Source: an uncultured Alphaproteobacteria bacterium (GTDB taxonomy: Bacteria > Pseudomonadota > Alphaproteobacteria > Rs-D84). From it: DNA of 8,900 bases. Shown here piece after piece: positions 6,133 through 8,900 of the stretch. The stretch is taken from positions 1 through 8,900 of the forward strand of contig CALXNF010000043.1 in assembly GCA_944389685.1 (NCBI GenBank). The letters run 5' to 3'. The notes beneath the pieces are model-generated. The model was not told the origin of the DNA. It searched no databases and worked only from the letters and a program-made list of their open reading frames with translations. The position numbers and the translations under genes are program-made. The first letter of the stretch is position 1. Each line of letters starts with the position of its first letter.

Positions 6133-7386
6133 ATGGCAAATGAAAATTTAAATCCTTTAATCGGCGCGCAACAAAGAGTAAAAGTTGCATGCGAAAAATT
6201 AGGAATGGAACCAGAAGTTTATGAATTGTTAAAATATCCTCAACGTATGATAGAGGTTTCGATACCAGTTAAAATGGACGATGGAAGTATAAAAGTATTT
6301 ACAGGGTTTCGGGCTCAGCATAATACTGCCGTCGGTCCTTCTAAAGGTGGTGTGCGTTTTCATCCAAACGTTAGTCGAGACGAAGTTGCTGCTTTGTCTA
6401 TATGGATGACGTTCAAATGCTCCGTCACAGGAATACCTTATGGTGGCGGTAAAGGCGGAATAATAGTTGACCCAAAAACATTGTCCACAGGTGAATTAGA
6501 AAGATTGTGCCGCGGATACGTGGATGCAATTTATCCTATTTTAGGAGAAAAGAAAGACGTCCCTGCCCCAGACGTTAACACGAATGGGCAAATTATGGCA
6601 TGGATGATTGATGAATATATCAAATTGTCCGGCGAAACTTCTTTCGGTACGTTTACAGGGAAGCCAGTTGAACTAGCCGGTTCAAAGGGACGCAATGCAG
6701 CGACAGGTTTGGGCATATCAATCATTATGAACGAGGCCTTAAAAAAAATTGGCAAAACGTTAAATGGAGCTCGTGTTGCAATACAAGGCTTCGGCAACGT
6801 AGGAAGTTTTACAGCAAAATGCGCACATGATATGGGCGCAAAAGTCGTGGCAATAGCAGAATGGAACACGACGTTGTTTAATAAAAATGGTCTAGATATC
6901 GATGCGCTGATAAAGTTTAAAGCAGAAAACAAAGGTAGTATTAAAGGCTTTGATGGTGCTTCTGAAATAACAGTGGAACAGTTCTGGGGGCTTGATGTTG
7001 ATGTGTTGTCGCCATGTGCTATGGAAAATACTATTAATAAAGATACTGCGCCTTTGATAAAGACGAACTTGGTTGTAGAGGGTGCAAATGGTCCAACAAC
7101 AATTGAAGGTGAAGAAATACTTCTGAAGAAAGGTGTGACTGTCGTTCCAGATATTTTAGCTAATGCTGGTGGGGTCACTGTTTCTTATTTTGAATGGGTT
7201 CAAAATCGGTACGGATATTATTGGGAAGAAGATGAAGTTAAGCAGAAAGAAGAAATTGCAATGAAAAACGCATTTGATGCAATATATAAAATTAAAGAAG
7301 AATATAATGTATCAATGCGAGAAGCGGCGTATATGCACTCTATTAAGAAGGTCGCTACTGCGATGAAACTTCGTGGTTGGTATTAA
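6133..7386 (+). CDS. Glutamate dehydrogenase, RocG/GudB type (probably NAD-linked)
   Basis: The enzyme interconverts glutamate and 2-oxoglutarate plus ammonia in the cytosol, joining amino-acid breakdown to the citric acid cycle. The product has 417 residues, the usual size of the hexameric small class. The substrate-binding region includes GPSKGGVRFH (Lys71), Lys95 and PYGGGKGG with catalytic Lys107. PAPDVNT contains the catalytic Asp147. The Rossmann motif is GFGNVG at 219-224. An acidic residue (Glu243) ends the second Rossmann strand, which favours NAD over NADP. The following bases encode EWNTTLFN where RocG-like enzymes usually have DSKGGIYN. Many alphaproteobacteria use a much larger NAD-dependent glutamate dehydrogenase, so this Firmicutes/archaeal-like form may have been acquired by transfer. 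That is inference without a tree. A strong AGGGAG site sets the start. The gene is single and its stop lies in the terminator stem. Confidence 0.96.
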   Translation: MANENLNPLIGAQQRVKVACEKLGMEPEVYELLKYPQRMIEVSIPVKMDDGSIKVFTGFRAQHNTAVGPSKGGVRFHPNVSRDEVAALSIWMTFKCSVTGIPYGGGKGGIIVDPKTLSTGELERLCRGYVDAIYPILGEKKDVPAPDVNTNGQIMAWMIDEYIKLSGETSFGTFTGKPVELAGSKGRNAATGLGISIIMNEALKKIGKTLNGARVAIQGFGNVGSFTAKCAHDMGAKVVAIAEWNTTLFNKNGLDIDALIKFKAENKGSIKGFDGASEITVEQFWGLDVDVLSPCAMENTINKDTAPLIKTNLVVEGANGPTTIEGEEILLKKGVTVVPDILANAGGVTVSYFEWVQNRYGYYWEEDEVKQKEEIAMKNAFDAIYKIKEEYNVSMREAAYMHSIKKVATAMKLRGWY

Positions 7387-7411
7387 AAAAATCCCCCTTC
7401 GGGGATTTTTT
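7386..7411. terminator. Bidirectional terminator between glutamate dehydrogenase and lipoprotein genes
   Basis: A perfect 11-pair stem (7386-7396 with 7401-7411) has a CTTC loop, a CCCC/GGGG core and A/T arms that act as the T tract in either direction. It overlaps the last base of the dehydrogenase stop (7384-7386) and the stop of the convergent lipoprotein gene (7412-7410). Confidence 0.92.
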
Positions 7412-7832
7412 ATTGCTGTTCAGAACACACTTCTACGGCATAGAATTCTTCGTTCGTATCATCTATGTTCCCGCAGAACAAACGAAAATTGCAAGTATTC
7501 CCTGCCATGTTCATTTCTTCCATTGTTTTTTTAGGTATTATATTTAACAAACAATACCCATCTTTTATAAGATCGGCATTTGCTTCCGCAGACAAAATTT
7601 TCGCTGTTTTTTCTTTGCCTGCAATATTTTCAATAGCTTCTGTCTTAGGAATCTGTAGCAGATAATCCCCCGCCGTTCCTAAAGATACGATTGTTAAAGG
7701 CTCACCATTTGTGGCAATTACCTGAAGTTCATTTTCAATTGTTTTAAAGTCTTCTGGTGTTGTCTTTTTATTGTTATCTCCGCAGGCCACAAGCGCAACT
7801 GCTGTTAATGCAAGTAAAGAAAGTTTTTTCAT
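7410..7832 (-). CDS. Small predicted lipoprotein of unknown function
   Basis: The product has 140 residues. It starts with a lipoprotein signal peptide: MKKLSLLALTAVA leads to the lipobox LVAC, so Cys17 would be lipidated after cleavage. Gly18 follows the Cys. There is no Asp at +2, so by the E. coli rule it would go to the outer membrane, though that rule may not hold here. The mature part of about 124 residues is mixed alpha/beta with four further cysteines (94, 114, 120 and 136), suggesting two disulfides in the periplasm. I recognise no family. An AGGAG at 7842-7838 lies five bases before the ATG. The gene is monocistronic, with its own promoter and the terminator shared with the dehydrogenase gene. 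Confidence 0.85.
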   Translation of the reverse strand: MKKLSLLALTAVALVACGDNNKKTTPEDFKTIENELQVIATNGEPLTIVSLGTAGDYLLQIPKTEAIENIAGKEKTAKILSAEANADLIKDGYCLLNIIPKKTMEEMNMAGNTCNFRLFCGNIDDTNEEFYAVEVCSEQQ

Positions 7833-7860
7833 TTATTCTCCTTTTGGTTTTCGTTATTAA

Positions 7861-7890
7861 AGTATAACAAGAATCTTATAACAAGAACAA
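7861..7890 (-). promoter_or_regulatory. Lipoprotein gene promoter
   Basis: On the minus strand TTGTTC (7890-7885) and TATACT (7866-7861) are 18 bases apart, and TG at 7869-7868 extends the -10. The RNA would start near 7854, about 20 nt before the ATG. It lies back to back with the rpsP promoter. Confidence 0.6.
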
Positions 7891-7898
7891 CAAAATAT

Positions 7899-7927
7899 TT
7901 GACTTTTTAATTTTTTTAGTACATAAT
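7899..7927 (+). promoter_or_regulatory. rpsP operon promoter
   Basis: TTGACT (7899-7904) and CATAAT (7922-7927) have five of six consensus bases each and optimal 17-base spacing. The RNA would start near 7934, giving a leader of about 145 nt before rpsP. No convincing second promoter lies between here and the rpsP start. Confidence 0.7.
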
Positions 7928-7933
7928 TTTTAC

Positions 7934-8078
7934 CGCAAATCCCAAAGATTGCTATTGAAGAATAACTAGTGCGTGGTATACGCATAGTACATCAACCGGC
8001 GAGTGTTCGCTCTTGATGATTTTTTCTTTATGGTGTCTTTTTGGGGGTTAACAGTTTTTAAATATAAGGAGCAAAATT
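7934..8078 (+). promoter_or_regulatory. Structured 5' leader of rpsP, candidate cis-regulatory RNA
   Basis: The leader can form three compatible helices. A hairpin at 7965-7988 has nine pairs, one bulged G and a GGTAT loop. A terminator-like hairpin follows at 7990-8018. A long-range helix pairs 7938-7946 (AATCCCAAA) with 8040-8049 (TTTGGGGGTT), with one bulge and one G-U pair, and would enclose both hairpins. I do not recognise it as a known riboswitch or ribosomal-protein leader. Control by a ribosomal protein or by attenuation is inferred. Only the pairing is seen. The AAGGAG ribosome binding site at 8066-8071 stays outside the helices. Confidence 0.45.
7990..8025 (+). terminator. Terminator-like hairpin inside the rpsP leader (attenuator candidate)
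   Basis: CATCAA (7990-7995) pairs with TTGATG (8013-8018). After a small internal loop, GGCGA (7998-8002) pairs with TCGCT (8007-8011) around a GTGT loop. An A and six T (8020-8025) follow directly. This has the form of an intrinsic terminator placed about 55 bases before rpsP and downstream of its only clear promoter. It could be an attenuator, or it could end a short RNA of about 90 nt. Confidence 0.55.
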
Positions 8079-8528
8079 ATGGCAACTGTTATTAGATTAG
8101 CGCGTTTCGGTGCGAAAAAACGTCCATATTACCACGTAGTAGTTACAGATTCTCGTAATGCACGTAATTCTGGTAACGTATTGGAAGTTGTTGGTAAATA
8201 TGATCCGATGCTGCCACGTGATAATGCTAATCGTGTAGTATTAAAAATTGATGAAGTAAAAGCTTGGCTGGCAAAAGGTGCGAAACCGTCTGACCGCGTT
8301 TACAGATTTTTAGCAAATGCAGGCTTAGTTGAAGCTCGCAAAGTTCCAAATCAGACAAAGAAGAATCAACAGTCTGAAAAAACGCTACAAAAAATAAAAG
8401 ACAAACAAGATAAATTGGCTAAGATTGCTGAAGAAAAGGCTGCAGCTGAAGCAGCGGCAAAAGCAGAGGCAGAAAAACCAGCCGAAGCACCAGTCGAAGA
8501 AACACCAGCAGAAACGGTTGCTGAATAA
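8079..8528 (+). CDS. rpsP: 30S ribosomal protein S16
   Basis: S16 is a primary assembly protein of the 30S subunit that binds 16S rRNA. Residues 1-85 form the conserved core, with MATVIRLARFGAKKRPYYHVVV at the N-terminus, GKYDPMLP, and the SDRVYRFLANAGL motif near its end. The full product has 149 residues, whereas S16 in E. coli has about 82. The extra part is a charged helix (about 95-120) and a low-complexity Ala/Glu/Pro tail (about 120-149). Such tails are frequent in alphaproteobacterial S16. A strong AAGGAG at 8066-8071, seven bases before the ATG, sets the start. It leads the rpsP-rimM order found in many bacteria (usually followed by trmD and rplS), but ffh, a common upstream neighbour, is absent. 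Confidence 0.98.
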   Translation: MATVIRLARFGAKKRPYYHVVVTDSRNARNSGNVLEVVGKYDPMLPRDNANRVVLKIDEVKAWLAKGAKPSDRVYRFLANAGLVEARKVPNQTKKNQQSEKTLQKIKDKQDKLAKIAEEKAAAEAAAKAEAEKPAEAPVEETPAETVAE

Positions 8529-8536
8529 TTTTGTAT

Positions 8537-8558
8537 ATGCCCGGGTAGTTCCGGGCAT
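8537..8558 (+). terminator. Intercistronic hairpin between rpsP and rimM
   Basis: ATGCCCGG (8537-8544) pairs perfectly with CCGGGCAT (8551-8558) around a six-base loop. It is followed by TTAATTGAG, a weak T stretch, so complete termination is unlikely. It may act as a partial terminator or 3' stabiliser that makes more S16 than RimM. It lies 11 bases before the rimM start. Confidence 0.55.
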
Positions 8559-8569
8559 TTAATTGAGTA

Positions 8570-8900
8570 ATGACCGATAAAAAAGAAATTTTAGTTGCAA
8601 AAATTGTCGCACCCCAAGGAATTCGTGGTGAGGTACGGGTTCAGACGTATACTCAAGCACCATCAGATTTAAAAACTTTAAAGGTTCATGCCAATAAGTT
8701 TAAAGAAGGGGCGTTTCACTTCATTCGAGTCCTGCCTTCTTCAAGTGTTATTATTGCGCGTATTGATGGGGTGAATGACCGCAATGCAGCTGAATTGTTG
8801 CGAAATACCGAGTTGTTTGTAAATCGCAAGGACCTGCCAGAATTAAAATCTGGGGAATACTATCAAACAGATTTAATAGGTATGCGTGTTGTTCGTGACG
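8570..8900 (+). CDS. rimM: Ribosome maturation factor RimM (3' end outside window)
   Basis: RimM binds S19 and helps the 30S head mature during 16S rRNA processing. The visible 110 codons start MTDKKEILVAKIVAPQGIRGEVRV, the family's N-terminal beta-barrel with its G-[IL]-[KR]-G-E-[VI] motif. Further on, GVNDRNAAELLRNTELFV and the ELKSGEYYQTDLIGMRV linker into the C-terminal PRC-barrel domain are typical. The whole protein is usually about 165-185 residues, so roughly a third is missing. The start has no strong Shine-Dalgarno sequence, only TTGAG close to the ATG. This suggests that RimM is made at a lower level than S16, which begins 41 bases before rimM with its own strong site. The frame is open to the window end. 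Confidence 0.96.
   Translation, partial: MTDKKEILVAKIVAPQGIRGEVRVQTYTQAPSDLKTLKVHANKFKEGAFHFIRVLPSSSVIIARIDGVNDRNAAELLRNTELFVNRKDLPELKSGEYYQTDLIGMRVVRD

Noticed and set aside
6531..7178. A 215-codon minus-strand open frame across the glutamate dehydrogenase gene
   Set aside because: It is a shadow of a clear dehydrogenase gene, has a low-complexity Ser/Pro/Ile composition, and has no promoter or family signature.
8030..8095. A 21-codon open frame (MVSFWGLTV...) in the rpsP leader that overlaps the rpsP start
   Set aside because: It has no ribosome binding site before its ATG and its sequence has no regulatory codon run. It is probably chance.
8430..8525. Repetitive GCA/GAA-rich DNA at the rpsP 3' end as a possible repeat element
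   Set aside because: It encodes the in-frame Ala/Glu/Pro tail common in alphaproteobacterial S16 and has no exact repeat unit.
139..8528. Possible stop-codon reassignment, because all eight complete genes end in TAA
   Set aside because: Conserved tryptophans are encoded by TGG and no gene needs read-through of TGA. TAA preference is expected in AT-rich genomes.

Overview
The window is a dense stretch of an AT-rich bacterial chromosome, most likely from an uncultured, possibly host-associated alphaproteobacterium. The evidence is the alphaproteobacterial-style SecA N-terminus, a ribosomal protein S16 with a long Ala/Glu tail followed by rimM, and a LysM protein with Ig-like repeats of a type common in that class. 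No phage, IS, CRISPR or plasmid signature is visible. All eight complete genes end in TAA and use the standard code. The lineage call is an inference.

Layout from left to right. Bases 1-5 hold the first codons of a gene leaving the window on the minus strand. It is divergent from secA (139-2748, +), and the two share a promoter region with a perfect inverted repeat at 80-95. A bidirectional terminator separates secA from a convergent 6-phosphofructokinase-family gene (2772-3851, -). A second divergent promoter region (3852-3960) starts a plus-strand cluster: a membrane-anchored LysM protein (3961-5097), an 86-residue unrecognised protein overlapping it by one base (5097-5357), and an isoprenylcysteine methyltransferase-like membrane protein (5392-5895) preceded by a nine-G tract. 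A bidirectional terminator then separates this cluster from a convergent tRNA-Gly(CCC) gene (5923-5996, -). Next comes a RocG/GudB-type glutamate dehydrogenase (6133-7386, +), which shares a bidirectional terminator with a convergent small lipoprotein gene (7410-7832, -). The right end is the rpsP-rimM operon (8079 to beyond 8900, +), with its own promoter and a structured leader of about 145 nt.

Most genes are housekeeping: protein export (secA), glycolysis (pfk family), nitrogen and carbon metabolism (glutamate dehydrogenase), ribosome assembly (rpsP, rimM) and decoding (tRNA-Gly). The envelope genes (LysM protein, lipoprotein, methyltransferase) are less well defined. I see no clearly new multi-gene system. 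The points most worth a second look are the rpsP leader RNA with its terminator-like hairpin, altered hallmark residues in the phosphofructokinase, the G9 tract before the methyltransferase start, the inverted repeat between secA and its divergent neighbour, and an A73 discriminator in the tRNA-Gly.
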